DNA of 64,000 nucleotides from Streptomyces brasiliensis (GTDB taxonomy: Bacteria; Actinomycetota; Actinomycetes; Streptomycetales; Streptomycetaceae): the NCBI RefSeq assembly GCF_014647875.1, contig NZ_BMQA01000001.1, positions 62,001 through 126,000 of the forward strand. The letters are read 5' to 3'. Positions 38,700 to 48,223 of this stretch are shown here, piece after piece. Within the stretch, counting starts at the first letter, position 1; the number at the start of each line of letters is the position of its first letter. Both the position numbers and the translations under genes were made by a program. The notes under the pieces were generated by a model. The model was not told the DNA's origin and ran no database searches. It was given only the letters and a program-made list of their open reading frames with translations.

Positions 38700-41600
38700 A
38701 TGGAGAACGATCAGAACGCACGACAGGGACCGTCGCGCGCCGCCCAGGGCTGGCCGCTGGCCGCCCGCCGGCTGCTCACGCGCCGCGAGGTGTCGGCCGA
38801 CGGACGTGCCGTCTTCGGCGCGGCCGACGGCGAGTGGGAGAGCTTCTACCGGGACCGCTGGGCGCACGACAAGGTGGTGCGCTCCACCCACGGGGTCAAC
38901 TGCACCGGTTCCTGCTCGTGGATGGTGTACGTCAAGGACGGCATCATCACCTGGGAGCATCAGGCCACCGACTACCCGTCGATCGGCGCGGACTGCCCCG
39001 AGTACGAGCCGCGCGGCTGCCCGCGCGGGGCGTCGTTCTCCTGGTACACCTACTCGCCGAGCCGGGTCCGCTATCCGTATGTGCGCGGCGCGTTGCTGAA
39101 ACTGTGGCGCGAGGCGCGCCGGCGCCTGGGGGACCCGGTGGCGGCCTGGGCCGAGATCACCTCCGACCCCGCGAAGGCGCGCGCGTACAAGCGGGCCCGC
39201 GGCAAGGGCGGTCTGGTGCGTGCCGACTGGGACGAGGTGAGCGAGCTGGTCGCCGCCGCTCATGTGCACACCATCAAGGCGTACGGCCCCGACCGCGTCG
39301 CCGGCTTCTCGCCCATCCCGGCGATGTCGATGGCGTCCTTCGCCGCCGGTGCGCGGTTCATGTCGCTGATCGGCGGCACCCTGCTGTCCTTCTACGACTG
39401 GTACGCGGACCTGCCGATCGCCTCGCCGCAGGTCTTCGGCGACCAGACGGACGTACCGGAGGCGGCCGACTGGTGGAACGCCGGCTACCTGGTGATGTGG
39501 GGCTCCAACATCCCCGTCACCCGCACGCCCGACGCGCATTTCCTCACCGAGACCCGCTACAACGGCACCAAGGTCGTCGCGGTCAGTCCCGACTACGCGG
39601 ACAACGTGAAGTTCGCCGACGAGTGGCTGGCCCCGCATCCGGGCACGGACGGGGCGCTGGCGATGGCCATGGGGCATGTGATCCTGCGCGAGTTCCTCGT
39701 CGACCGCGAAGTGCCCTACTTCCGGGACTACTTGCGGAAGTTCACCGACGCACCGTTCCTCGTCACGCTGCGGGAGCGGGGCGACGACCTCGTGCCGGAC
39801 GGGTTCCTGACCGCCGACGACCTGGGCAGCGACGTGGAACACGCCGGGTCCAAGACCGTTCTGCTCGACCGGTCCACGGGCGAACCCGTGGTGCCGAACG
39901 GTTCGCTCGGCTTCCGGTGGAGCAAGGACTCACCCGGGCGATGGAATCTCGAACTGGGTGACGTCGTACCCGAGTTGAGCCTGATGGAGCGAGCGCAGGA
40001 GACGGCGACGGTAGCCCTGACCCGCTTCGACGAGGGCGCCACCGAGGGCGGTTCGGTCATGGTGCGCGGCGTGCCGGTGTGCCGGATCGGCGGACGGCGC
40101 GTGACCACCGTCTTCGATCTGATGCTCGCGCAGTACGGAGTCGCCCGGCCGGGCCTCCCGGGCAGCTGGCCTGCCTCGTACGAGGACGCGTCGCAGCCGT
40201 ACACCCCGGCCTGGCAGGAGACCATCACCTCGGTTCCGGCCGAGCAGGCGGCGCGCATCGGGCGGGAGTTCGCGCGCAACGCCGAGCGGACGCAGGGCCG
40301 TTCGATGATCGCGATGGGTGCCGGCACCAACCACTGGTTCCACTCGGACACGATCTACCGGGCCTTCCTCGCCCTGACGACCATGACCGGCTGCCAGGGT
40401 GTCAACGGCGGCGGCTGGGCGCACTACGTCGGGCAGGAGAAGATCCGTCCGCTCACCGGCCTGCAGCACCTGGCCTTCGCCTTCGACTGGCAGCGGCCCA
40501 CCCGCCACATGGCGGGCACCTCCTACTGGTACCTGAACACCGACCAGTGGCGCTACGAAGCCTTCGGCCCCGACGAACTGGCCTCCCCGCTCGGCGAGGG
40601 CCGCTTCACGGGCAGGGCCACCGCCGACTGCCTCGCCCAGGCGATACGTCTGGGCTGGACCCCCGGCCACCCCGGCTTCAACCGCAACCCGCTCGACCTG
40701 GCCGACGAGGCCGCTGCGGCCGGACGGCCCGTCGCCGATCACATTGCCGGCGAACTCGCCGCCGGACGGCTGCGGTTCGCGGCCGAGGACCCGGACGACC
40801 CGGCCAACTTCCCGCGCGTCCTGACCGTGTGGCGGGCCAACCTGCTCGGCTCCTCCGGGAAGGGCAACGAGTACTTCCTGCGCCACCTGCTGGGCACGGA
40901 CGCGGCGGTCCGCTCCGAGGAGACGCCCGTCGAGAGCCGGCCGAAGGAGGTGGTGTGGCGGGAGGAGGCCCCCGAGGGCAAGCTCGACCTGCTGGTCTCC
41001 ATGGACTTCCGGATGACGTCCACCGGGCTGCTGGCCGACGTGGTCCTGCCGGCCGCGACCTGGTACGAGAAGGACGACCTGTCCAGCACGGACATGCACC
41101 CCTTCGTCCACGCCTTCACCCCGGCCATCGCCCCGCCCTGGCAGGCCCGCACCGACTACGACACGTTCCTGACCGTCGCCGACAGGTTCAGTGAGCTGGC
41201 CGCCGAGCACCTGGGCACGCGCACGGACGTCCTCGCGGTGCCGCTGCTGCACGACACGCCCGACGAACTGGCCCAGCCCGGCGGGGTGGTGCGGGACTGG
41301 AAGACCGGGGAGTGCGAGCCGGTGCCAGGACGGACCATGCCGAAACTGATCGTCGTCGAACGGGACTACGCGGCCGTCGCCGAGAAGATCCGCGCGGTCG
41401 GCCCGCTCCTCGACACCCTCGGCACCACCACCAAGGGCATCACCGTCCACCCCGACCAGGAGATCGAGGAGCTGCGCCACCGCTGCGGCACGGTCCGCGA
41501 CGGAGTGGCGGCCGGACGTCCCTCACTGGCCACCGCCACCGCGATGTGCGAGGCCATCCTCGCCCTGTCCGGCACCACCAACGGCCGCCTGGCCACAGAG

Positions 41601-42398
41601 GGTTTCCGGGAACTGGAACGGCAGACCGGCAGCGAGGGGCTCGTCGAACTCGCCGCGGAGCGGGAGGCGGAACGGATCACCTTCGCCGACACCCGCACCC
41701 AGCCCCGCGCCGTCATGACGTCGTACGAGTGGTCGGGCAGCGAGACCGGCGGTCGCCGCTATTCCCCGTTCGTCATCAACGTCGAGCACAAGAAGCCCTG
41801 GCACACCCTCACCGGACGCCAGCACTTCTTCGTGCAGCACGACTGGATGGCCGAGCTGGGCGAGCAACTCCCGGTCTACCGACCACCGTTGAACATGTCC
41901 AGGCACTACGGCGACGAGCAGTTGCACGACGCCGGCCGGGCGGAGGTCACCGTCCGCTATCTGACCCCGCACTCGAAGTGGTCCATCCACTCGGAGTACC
42001 AGGACAACGCGTACATGCTCGCCCTGTCCCGCGGCGGCCCGGTGATCTGGATGTCCACCTCCGACGCCGAGAAGATCGGCGTCAAGGACAACGAGTGGAT
42101 CGAGGCGTACAACCGCAACGGTGTCGTCGCCGCCCGCGCCGTGGTCTCCCACCGCATGCCGGAGGGCACGGTGTACATGTACCACGCCAAGGACCGCACG
42201 GTGAACGTCCCGAAGACCGAGGTCAGCGGAAAGCGCGGCGGCATCCACAACTCGCTGACCCGGCTGCTGATCAAGCCCTCCCATCTCGCGGGCGGTTACG
42301 CCCAGTTCACGTACGCCTTCAACTACTACGGACCGACCGGAAACCAGCGTGACGAGGTCACCGTCATCCGTCGCCGCTCGCAGGACGTGGAGTACTGA
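38700..42398 (+). CDS. narG: Respiratory nitrate reductase alpha subunit
   Basis: This 1232-residue catalytic subunit has full NarG length. The FS0 cluster motif is H64-x3-C68-x3-C72-x34-C107 (HGVNCTGSCSW ... GCPRG), with histidine as the first ligand as in NarG. The molybdenum ligand Asp lies in IPVTRTPDAHF. It binds bis-MGD and reduces nitrate to nitrite at the cytoplasmic face, taking electrons from NarH. The N-terminus lacks a cleavable Tat signal, as in cytoplasmic NarG. It starts the narGHJI operon, each gene abutting or overlapping the next, and its stop is one base before the narH ATG. Confidence 0.95.
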   Translation: MENDQNARQGPSRAAQGWPLAARRLLTRREVSADGRAVFGAADGEWESFYRDRWAHDKVVRSTHGVNCTGSCSWMVYVKDGIITWEHQATDYPSIGADCPEYEPRGCPRGASFSWYTYSPSRVRYPYVRGALLKLWREARRRLGDPVAAWAEITSDPAKARAYKRARGKGGLVRADWDEVSELVAAAHVHTIKAYGPDRVAGFSPIPAMSMASFAAGARFMSLIGGTLLSFYDWYADLPIASPQVFGDQTDVPEAADWWNAGYLVMWGSNIPVTRTPDAHFLTETRYNGTKVVAVSPDYADNVKFADEWLAPHPGTDGALAMAMGHVILREFLVDREVPYFRDYLRKFTDAPFLVTLRERGDDLVPDGFLTADDLGSDVEHAGSKTVLLDRSTGEPVVPNGSLGFRWSKDSPGRWNLELGDVVPELSLMERAQETATVALTRFDEGATEGGSVMVRGVPVCRIGGRRVTTVFDLMLAQYGVARPGLPGSWPASYEDASQPYTPAWQETITSVPAEQAARIGREFARNAERTQGRSMIAMGAGTNHWFHSDTIYRAFLALTTMTGCQGVNGGGWAHYVGQEKIRPLTGLQHLAFAFDWQRPTRHMAGTSYWYLNTDQWRYEAFGPDELASPLGEGRFTGRATADCLAQAIRLGWTPGHPGFNRNPLDLADEAAAAGRPVADHIAGELAAGRLRFAAEDPDDPANFPRVLTVWRANLLGSSGKGNEYFLRHLLGTDAAVRSEETPVESRPKEVVWREEAPEGKLDLLVSMDFRMTSTGLLADVVLPAATWYEKDDLSSTDMHPFVHAFTPAIAPPWQARTDYDTFLTVADRFSELAAEHLGTRTDVLAVPLLHDTPDELAQPGGVVRDWKTGECEPVPGRTMPKLIVVERDYAAVAEKIRAVGPLLDTLGTTTKGITVHPDQEIEELRHRCGTVRDGVAAGRPSLATATAMCEAILALSGTTNGRLATEGFRELERQTGSEGLVELAAEREAERITFADTRTQPRAVMTSYEWSGSETGGRRYSPFVINVEHKKPWHTLTGRQHFFVQHDWMAELGEQLPVYRPPLNMSRHYGDEQLHDAGRAEVTVRYLTPHSKWSIHSEYQDNAYMLALSRGGPVIWMSTSDAEKIGVKDNEWIEAYNRNGVVAARAVVSHRMPEGTVYMYHAKDRTVNVPKTEVSGKRGGIHNSLTRLLIKPSHLAGGYAQFTYAFNYYGPTGNQRDEVTVIRRRSQDVEY

Positions 42399-42399
42399 T

Positions 42400-43968
42400 A
42401 TGCCCCGTGGCGAAGCCACCATCGGACGCGTCATGGCCCAAGTGGCGATGGTGATGAACCTCGACAAGTGCATCGGCTGCCACACCTGCTCGGTCACCTG
42501 CAAGCAGACGTGGACGAACCGCACCGGGGTCGAGTACGCCTGGTTCAACAACGTCGAGACCAAACCGGGTGTCGGCTACCCGCGCCGCTACGAGGACCAG
42601 GAGCAGTGGAAGGGCGGCTGGATGCTCGACAAGCGCGGCCGTCTGGTGCTGCGCTCCGGGGGCCGGGTGAAGCGGCTCCTGTCGCTGTTCTCCAACCCGG
42701 ACCTGCCCTCGATCGAGGACTACTACGAGCCGGTCACCTACGACTACGACAACCTGGTCAGCGCCCCGGCAGGCCAGGACGTCCCGGTCGCCCGCCCCCG
42801 CTCCGTCCTCACCGGTAAGCCCACCGCCGTCACCTGGGGCGCCAACTGGGAGGACGGCCTCGGCGGTGCGCCCGAGCACGCGGGCGGCGACCCCAACCTG
42901 ACCGGCGAGTGGGCCGAGAAGGTGAGGTTCGAGTTCGAGCAGACCTTCCTGTTCCACCTGCCCCGCCTGTGCGAGCACTGCCTCAACCCGGCCTGTGTGT
43001 CGGCCTGTCCGTCCGGCGCGATGTACAAGCGGGTCGAGGACGGCATCGTCCTGGTCGACCAGAACCGCTGCCGCGGCTGGCGGATGTGCGTGACGGCGTG
43101 CCCGTACAAGAAGGTGTACGTCAACCACGCCACCGGCAAGGCCGAGAAGTGCACGTTCTGCTTCCCGCGCATCGAGGCCGGACAGCCCACCGTCTGCTCC
43201 GAGACCTGCGTCGGCCGCCTGCGCTATCTCGGCCTGCTGCTCTACGACGCCGACCGGGTCGGCGAGGCGGCGGCCACCCCAGACGAGCGGGACCTGCTCG
43301 ACGCGCAGCGCGATGTGTTCCTCGACCCGAACGATCCCGAAGTCCTGGCCGCGGCAAGGGAGTCCGGGATTCCGGAGGACTGGCTGGACGCCGCCCGCCG
43401 CTCCCCGGTGTACGCGCTGGTCTCCCGCTACCGGGTGGCGCTGCCGCTGCACCCGGAGTACCGCACCCTGCCGATGGTCTGGTACGTGCCCCCGCTCTCC
43501 CCCGTCCTCGACGCCGTCGACGCGGCGGGCGGGAATCAGGACGACCCCGACCACGTCTTCGCCGCCGTCACCCGGCTGCGCATCCCGCTGGAGTACCTGG
43601 CCGAACTGTTCACGGCCGGGGACACCGACGTGGTGGCCGGGGTGCTGATGAAACTCACCGCGTTGCGCTCGTTCATGCGCGCCCGGGCCCTCGGCGAGAC
43701 GGACGACGAGACCGTCCTCGAGGCGGTCGGCCTCACCGCCCGCGACGCCGAGGACCTGCACCGACTGCTCGCCGTCGCCAAGTACGCCGACCGCTATGCG
43801 GTCCCCGCCGCCCACAAGGAGGACGCCGCCGCGCTGACCGCGCTCGAGAACCGCTGCCCGGTGGAGTCCTCCGGTGAACAGCGACCCGCGGAGGGCCGGC
43901 GCGTGATGCTCGGCCTCCCCACCCTGCGCCGCCGCGCACCCGAATCCCCGGCAGGAGGCCGTCCGTGA
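42400..43968 (+). CDS. narH: Respiratory nitrate reductase beta subunit
   Basis: This 522-residue electron-transfer subunit carries four cysteine groups: CIGCHTCSVTC, CEHCLNPACVSACP, CRGWRMCVTACP and CTFCFPR with CSETC. The Trp in CRGWRMC marks the [3Fe-4S] cluster of true NarH, the others being [4Fe-4S]. It passes electrons from NarI haems to NarG. ATG 42400 lies one base after the narG stop with GGAG upstream; ATG 42433 (MAQVAMVMNLDKCIGC) is the alternative and closer to the common family start. Confidence 0.95.
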   Translation: MPRGEATIGRVMAQVAMVMNLDKCIGCHTCSVTCKQTWTNRTGVEYAWFNNVETKPGVGYPRRYEDQEQWKGGWMLDKRGRLVLRSGGRVKRLLSLFSNPDLPSIEDYYEPVTYDYDNLVSAPAGQDVPVARPRSVLTGKPTAVTWGANWEDGLGGAPEHAGGDPNLTGEWAEKVRFEFEQTFLFHLPRLCEHCLNPACVSACPSGAMYKRVEDGIVLVDQNRCRGWRMCVTACPYKKVYVNHATGKAEKCTFCFPRIEAGQPTVCSETCVGRLRYLGLLLYDADRVGEAAATPDERDLLDAQRDVFLDPNDPEVLAAARESGIPEDWLDAARRSPVYALVSRYRVALPLHPEYRTLPMVWYVPPLSPVLDAVDAAGGNQDDPDHVFAAVTRLRIPLEYLAELFTAGDTDVVAGVLMKLTALRSFMRARALGETDDETVLEAVGLTARDAEDLHRLLAVAKYADRYAVPAAHKEDAAALTALENRCPVESSGEQRPAEGRRVMLGLPTLRRRAPESPAGGRP

Positions 43969-44867
43969 CCCCGTTGCCCACCACCATCCCGGCGATCGTC
44001 CGCAGCCGTGTGAAGGCGGCCGCACGTCGAACCGACCGCACGCGCAGAGCGGCCCCGCTCACCCCGCAGGAGGCCGAGGCACGCGCCGTACTGCTGCGGC
44101 TGCTGTCACTGCTGCTGCAGTACCCGGACACCGAGCTCGCCGCCGCCCGACCGGTGTTGACGGCCACCGTCGAGGCCATGGCACCCTCGCCCGCAGCCGA
44201 CCATCTGACCGCCTTCACCCGCTGGTTCACCGAGCAGGAGCCGGAGGCCCTCGAGCGCCACTACGTCGAGATGTTCGACCTGCGCCGCAAGAGCAGCCTC
44301 TACCTCACCTACTATCTGCACGGCGACACCCGCCGCCGAGGCATGGCCCTGCTCACCCTGGCCCAGCGCTACCGGGCCGCGGGCTGGGACATCGACGGCG
44401 GCGAACTCCCGGACCACCTCCCGGTCGTCCTGGAGTTCGCGGCGCTCACCGGGCCGGGCAGGGGCGAGGCACCGCTGCGTCAGCACCGACGCGGCCTGGA
44501 GCTGATCCACCACGCGCTGACCGATGCCGACTCGCCCTACCGGAATGTGCTGGCCGCGCTGCTCACGCTCCTTCCCCCGCCCACCGAGGCCGACTTGGCG
44601 GCCGTGGCCGAGCTGGCCGCGCAGGGTCCGCCCGAGGAGGAGGTGGGGCTCGACCCGTACGGCGCCCACGGCGACGGGGAGTTCGCGCCGCCGGGCAACC
44701 ATGGCGCGGGAGAGGGCGCGCGGGCCGGCGGCCACGGCGCAGGAACGTTCACGCGGTCCGGCAGCTACGGCGCGGGCGAGTTCGCGCCGCCCGGCACCTT
44801 CGTACCGCCCGAGCAGGCCCCGACCACCCTGACACCGCCCCTTTCGCCCCCGGAAGGCCGCCGATGA
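43965..44867 (+). CDS. narJ: Nitrate reductase assembly chaperone with unusual tail
   Basis: This 300-residue protein starts at GTG 43965, overlapping the narH stop (GTGA). Residues about 25-215 form the all-helical NarJ/TorD-type domain, with LLRLLSLLLQYPDTELAAAR, EMFDLRRKSSLYLTYYLHGD and YRAAGWDIDGGELPDHLPVV. It guides insertion of the Mo cofactor into NarG and is not part of the mature enzyme. The last 75 residues are a glycine/proline-rich tail with degenerate repeats (GEFAPPG twice, GAG/GTF units), not typical of NarJ and probably disordered. Confidence 0.9.
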   Translation: MTPLPTTIPAIVRSRVKAAARRTDRTRRAAPLTPQEAEARAVLLRLLSLLLQYPDTELAAARPVLTATVEAMAPSPAADHLTAFTRWFTEQEPEALERHYVEMFDLRRKSSLYLTYYLHGDTRRRGMALLTLAQRYRAAGWDIDGGELPDHLPVVLEFAALTGPGRGEAPLRQHRRGLELIHHALTDADSPYRNVLAALLTLLPPPTEADLAAVAELAAQGPPEEEVGLDPYGAHGDGEFAPPGNHGAGEGARAGGHGAGTFTRSGSYGAGEFAPPGTFVPPEQAPTTLTPPLSPPEGRR

Positions 44868-45661
44868 GCGCCGCAGCCACCCCGCTCGCCGCAGCGAGCG
44901 GTGCCGATCTCCTCCTCTGGGTCGCCGTGCCCTACATCTGCCTGGCCGTGTTCGCCGTCGGGCACGTCTGGCGCTATCGGCACGACCAGTTCGGCTGGAC
45001 CTCCCGTACGAGCCAGCTCCTCGAACACCGCTGGCTGCACTGGGGCAGCCCGCTGTTCCACCTCGGTGCCTTCATGGTCATCGCCGGCCACGTGGTGGGC
45101 CTCGCCGTCCCGGCCTCGTGGACCGACGCCGCCGGCATCGGCGAACACACCTACCACACCACGGCCGTCTGGGCGGGCTCCGTCGCGGGCGTCACCATGG
45201 TCACCGGACTCGGCATGCTGTGCGCCCGCCGACTGCTGACCCGCCGGATTCGCCTGGGCACCGACCGCAGCGACAAGATCCTCTTCCCGCTGCTGTCCGC
45301 CACCGTCCTGCTCGGCATCACCGCCACCGCTGCCCACAACGTCTTCGGCGGCGGCTACGACTATCGTGCGACCGTCTCGGTCTGGTTCCGCGGCATCTTC
45401 ACCCTCCACCCCCGGCCCGAGGCCATCGCGGAGGCGCCGCTGCTGTTCCAGCTGCACGCTCTCACCGCCTGCCTCCTCTTCGCCGCCTGGCCGTTCACCC
45501 GCCTCGTCCACGTGTGGAGCGCCCCGATCGGCTATCTCGCCCGCCCCTACCTGGTCTATCGACGGCGCGTGGTGGGGGTGCAGCGGAACTCCCCCATGGG
45601 CGACGCCCGGCCCGGCAGGACGGGACGTTCGGCCCATACACGAGCAGAAGCAAAGAATTAG
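44864..45661 (+). CDS. narI: Respiratory nitrate reductase gamma subunit (cytochrome b)
   Basis: This 265-residue protein with five TM helices starts at ATG 44864, overlapping the narJ stop (ATGA). The two haem b groups are expected on histidines in SPLFHLGAFMVIAGHVVG and in LFQLHALTACLLFAAWPFTRLVH, matching the NarI pattern. It takes electrons from menaquinol and anchors NarGH to the membrane. The last 30 residues are a basic cytoplasmic tail. It closes the nar operon, and the methyltransferase gene starts 63 bp later. Confidence 0.93.
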   Translation: MSAAATPLAAASGADLLLWVAVPYICLAVFAVGHVWRYRHDQFGWTSRTSQLLEHRWLHWGSPLFHLGAFMVIAGHVVGLAVPASWTDAAGIGEHTYHTTAVWAGSVAGVTMVTGLGMLCARRLLTRRIRLGTDRSDKILFPLLSATVLLGITATAAHNVFGGGYDYRATVSVWFRGIFTLHPRPEAIAEAPLLFQLHALTACLLFAAWPFTRLVHVWSAPIGYLARPYLVYRRRVVGVQRNSPMGDARPGRTGRSAHTRAEAKN

Positions 45662-45724
45662 GCTCACCTGAGTAACGTCGGCAGTGGGGGCGGGCGGCAG
45701 GAGCCCGGAGAGCGAGGCACCGCG

Positions 45725-46579
45725 ATGGTGACCACGGACCACGAGGACATGCCCGTACCGGGCGAGGGTCTGGGCGCCTCCCGCGTCCCGGGCCACTGGC
45801 TGCTGGCCCGGCTGGGCAAGCGGGTCCTGCGTCCCGGCGGTGCGGAGCTGACCCGCTGGATGCTCGACGCCCTGGCCGTCGGCCCCGGGGACCGCGTCGT
45901 GGAGCTGGCCGCCGGGCTGGGCGCCACGGCCCGCCTGACACTCTCACGGGGCCCGGCCGCCTACACGGCTGTCGACCGCGATCCCGTAGCGGTGGCGGCC
46001 TTGAGCAACCTCGCCGCCTCCGGGACGACCGCGGTCCTCGCGATACGGGCCGACGCCTCGGACACCGGCCTGCCCGACGGCAGCGCCACGGTGGTGTACG
46101 GCGAGGCGATGCTCTCCATGCAGCCCGACCCCGCCAAGCGGCGCATCGTACGAGAGGCACACCGGCTGCTCACCGACCCCTCCGGAGCCGGACGCACCTC
46201 CGGTCGGTACGGCATCCACGAGCTGTGCCTGCTGTCCGACGACCTCGACCCGGCCCTGGCCACCCGGATCTCCGCCGATCTGGCCGCCGCCGTCCATGTC
46301 GGCGCACGACCGCTGACCCCGAGCGGCTGGAACCGGCTCCTGTCCGCCGAGGGCTTCACCGTGACCGCCCGCCGTACGGCTCCCATGGCCCTGCTCGAAC
46401 CGCGCCGGCTGACCGCCGACGAGGGTCTGGTCGGCGCCGCGCGCATCACCGGCCGCGCCCTGCGGGACCCGGCCGCCCGGCGCCGGGTCCTGGAGATGCG
46501 CCGCGTCTTCCGTCGCCACCAGGCGCACCTCGGCGCGATCAGCCTGATCGCCGTCCCCCACGCACCCGCCGCTCCCTGA
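45725..46579 (+). CDS. SAM-dependent methyltransferase downstream of narI
   Basis: This 284-residue protein has a class I methyltransferase core: VVELAAGLGATARLTLSRGP (motif I), YTAVDRDPVAVAAL (the acid at the end of strand 2) and LPDGSATVVYGEAMLSM (motif IV region). The first 35 residues and the C-terminal third, with an RRVFRRHQAHLGAISL helix, are lineage-specific. The GAARI-type linker helix resembles NO/nitrosative-stress neighbours, but the substrate is unknown. It is 63 bp after narI on the same strand and probably in the same transcript, followed 11 bp later by a cupin. Confidence 0.8.
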   Translation: MVTTDHEDMPVPGEGLGASRVPGHWLLARLGKRVLRPGGAELTRWMLDALAVGPGDRVVELAAGLGATARLTLSRGPAAYTAVDRDPVAVAALSNLAASGTTAVLAIRADASDTGLPDGSATVVYGEAMLSMQPDPAKRRIVREAHRLLTDPSGAGRTSGRYGIHELCLLSDDLDPALATRISADLAAAVHVGARPLTPSGWNRLLSAEGFTVTARRTAPMALLEPRRLTADEGLVGAARITGRALRDPAARRRVLEMRRVFRRHQAHLGAISLIAVPHAPAAP

Positions 46580-46590
46580 GGAGGGATCGC

Positions 46591-46941
46591 ATGTCCGCCA
46601 CCGTCATCGCCGACCTGGCCGCCGAGCTGCCGCTCTCGGAGGACGGCACTCTCAGTCGCGTCCTGTACCGCGACGACCGGCTGCGCGTGGTCGGCTTCTC
46701 CTTCGCCGCCGGCCAGGAACTCACCGAACACACCTCGGCCCTCCCGGTGGTCATCCAGGTGGTCCGAGGCCGGCTCGCGCTGGTCCTCGGCGAGGAGAAG
46801 ACGGAGGCGACGCCGGGCAGTTGGATCCATCTTCCCGCTCGCCTGCCGCACACGGTGCACGCCCTCGAACCGACCATCATGCTGCTGACGATGCTGCCCG
46901 CGGCCTCGGAACCCTCGCCCCCGGACGGATCGGCGACCTGA
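46591..46941 (+). CDS. Small cupin-domain protein
   Basis: This 116-residue single cupin starts at ATG 46591 after GAGGAGGG. Motif 1 is GFSFAAGQELTEHTSALPVV, with one Glu and one His where G(x)5HxH is usual. Motif 2 is PGSWIHLPARLPHTVHALEP. Two to three metal ligands remain. Small cupins of this sort often sit beside hypoxia and denitrification genes and may bind metal or sense a small ligand. It lies 11 bp after the methyltransferase stop, so the two are likely cotranscribed with nar. Confidence 0.8.
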   Translation: MSATVIADLAAELPLSEDGTLSRVLYRDDRLRVVGFSFAAGQELTEHTSALPVVIQVVRGRLALVLGEEKTEATPGSWIHLPARLPHTVHALEPTIMLLTMLPAASEPSPPDGSAT

Positions 46942-47080
46942 CCTGCGGGCAGACGGACTTCATGCCGCCGATCCATATGACACTCCGGCTCGATTGACCT
47001 GGACACCGTGGATCGATAGACCTGGGCGTCAGGCAAGCCGGACGCCGATCCGGACGACCGAGGCCGATGGAGGACTCTGC

Positions 47081-47698
47081 ATGGCCGGCCCGCACCCCGA
47101 CCCAGGCACCCGCAATCACTGGCACCGGCCCGACGACATGTACGTGAGCCGGCCACCGTGGGACATCGGCCGACCCCAGCCGGCGTTCCGCGCGCTGGCC
47201 GACGCTGGAGAACTCCGAGGCCGCGTGCTGGACGTCGGCTGCGGCACCGGTGAGCACGTGCTCATGTGCGCCGCCCTCGGCCTGGACGCCACCGGCGTCG
47301 ACCTCGCGTCCAACGCCCTTGAGACCGCGAGGAAGAAGGCACGCGACCGCGGACTCACGGCGCGATTCCTCCGGCACGACGCCAGGAATCTCGGCGGCCT
47401 CGAGGAGTCCTTCGACACCGTGCTCGACTGCGGGCTGTTCCATATATTCGGCGACGACGACCGCGTCGCCTTCGTCGACAGCCTGCGCGCCGTCGTAGGG
47501 CCCGGCGGCCGCTACTTCATGCTCTGCTTCAGCGATCGGCAGCCCGGCGACCAGGGCCCGCGGCGGGTGTCGCGCGCCGAGATCGAGGCGTCGTTCGCCG
47601 ACGGCTGGCGGGTCGACGCCATCGAACCGGTCACCATCGACATCACCACCGACCCGGAGGGCGTCAGGGCCTGGCGGACCGCCCTCACCCGCGGCTGA
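47081..47698 (+). CDS. Class I SAM-dependent methyltransferase
   Basis: This 205-residue protein starts at ATG 47081 with GGAGG upstream. The fold is clear: VLDVGCGTGEHVLMCAALGL (motif I), ATGVDLASNALETARKKA (motif II), SFDTVLDCGLFHIFGDDDR (motif IV) and VVGPGGRYFMLCFSDRQPG (motif V/VI). It resembles thiopurine- or tellurite-type small-molecule methyltransferases (a W/PPWDIGRPQPAF N-terminus is typical), so its target is likely a small molecule rather than DNA or protein. Confidence 0.85.
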   Translation: MAGPHPDPGTRNHWHRPDDMYVSRPPWDIGRPQPAFRALADAGELRGRVLDVGCGTGEHVLMCAALGLDATGVDLASNALETARKKARDRGLTARFLRHDARNLGGLEESFDTVLDCGLFHIFGDDDRVAFVDSLRAVVGPGGRYFMLCFSDRQPGDQGPRRVSRAEIEASFADGWRVDAIEPVTIDITTDPEGVRAWRTALTRG

Positions 47699-47936
47699 CC
47701 TCCGCCGAGTTCGGTCCTGTGGGTCGGGAGTTCCGCAGGGACCGGACCGGAAGGCCCGGTGTGGCCGTGAGCCGACGCGTACGGACGGGAGGCGCCTTGG
47801 GGCGCCTGCTGCTCGTCGTCGCGCTCGCGCGGGTCGAATCCGGGCAGGCGGTGGAAGAGCGCCGCGTTGTCGACCAGCCGGTCAAGGCACCGTAGCGGCT
47901 GTGCACGTGGGACGAGCGCCCGTTCCGTTCGTTCGA
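47699..47936. other. Gap with a short minus-strand coding-like stretch
   Basis: Within this 238-bp gap the minus strand reads LDRLVDNAALFHRLPGFDPR around 47830-47895 with coding-like third positions. It has no start or stop of its own and fades within 40 codons. I take it as a possible gene fragment and do not recognise it. No hairpin stands out. Confidence 0.25.
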
Positions 47937-48134
47937 TCAGCGGGCGGCACGCTCTCCGGCCTCGGCGTCAGCCGCCCGGCAGGCGGGGCAGATGACCTGG
48001 GCCCGGCGGCCGTAGCGGCGGGTGAGCCCCTGGCAGCGCGGGCAGAAGCCGACCTCTTCCGGTGGGCAACCGAGCAGGATCGCGGCGACGGCCCGGTCCG
48101 TCGAGGGGGCGATGCGCTGGGGCACCGGGTTCAT
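47937..48134 (-). CDS. Small zinc-ribbon protein
   Basis: This 65-residue protein starts at ATG 48134. Two CxxC pairs (CPRC and CPAC, in GFCPRCQGLTRRYGRRAQVI and CPACRAA) form a zinc ribbon. The N-terminal 30 residues are helical with an extra Cys. Proteins like this are common in Streptomyces accessory regions near DUF6233 genes, as here. No function is known. Confidence 0.55.
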   Translation of the reverse strand: MNPVPQRIAPSTDRAVAAILLGCPPEEVGFCPRCQGLTRRYGRRAQVICPACRAADAEAGERAAR

Positions 48135-48223
48135 GGGTCCGACGGTACGTCGGGCGCTAAGCCGCGGCACGTCCAGCGGTGGGTCGACGGCTTGTCCGGG
48201 CAGGCCGAGCGCGGTGGCGTCGC

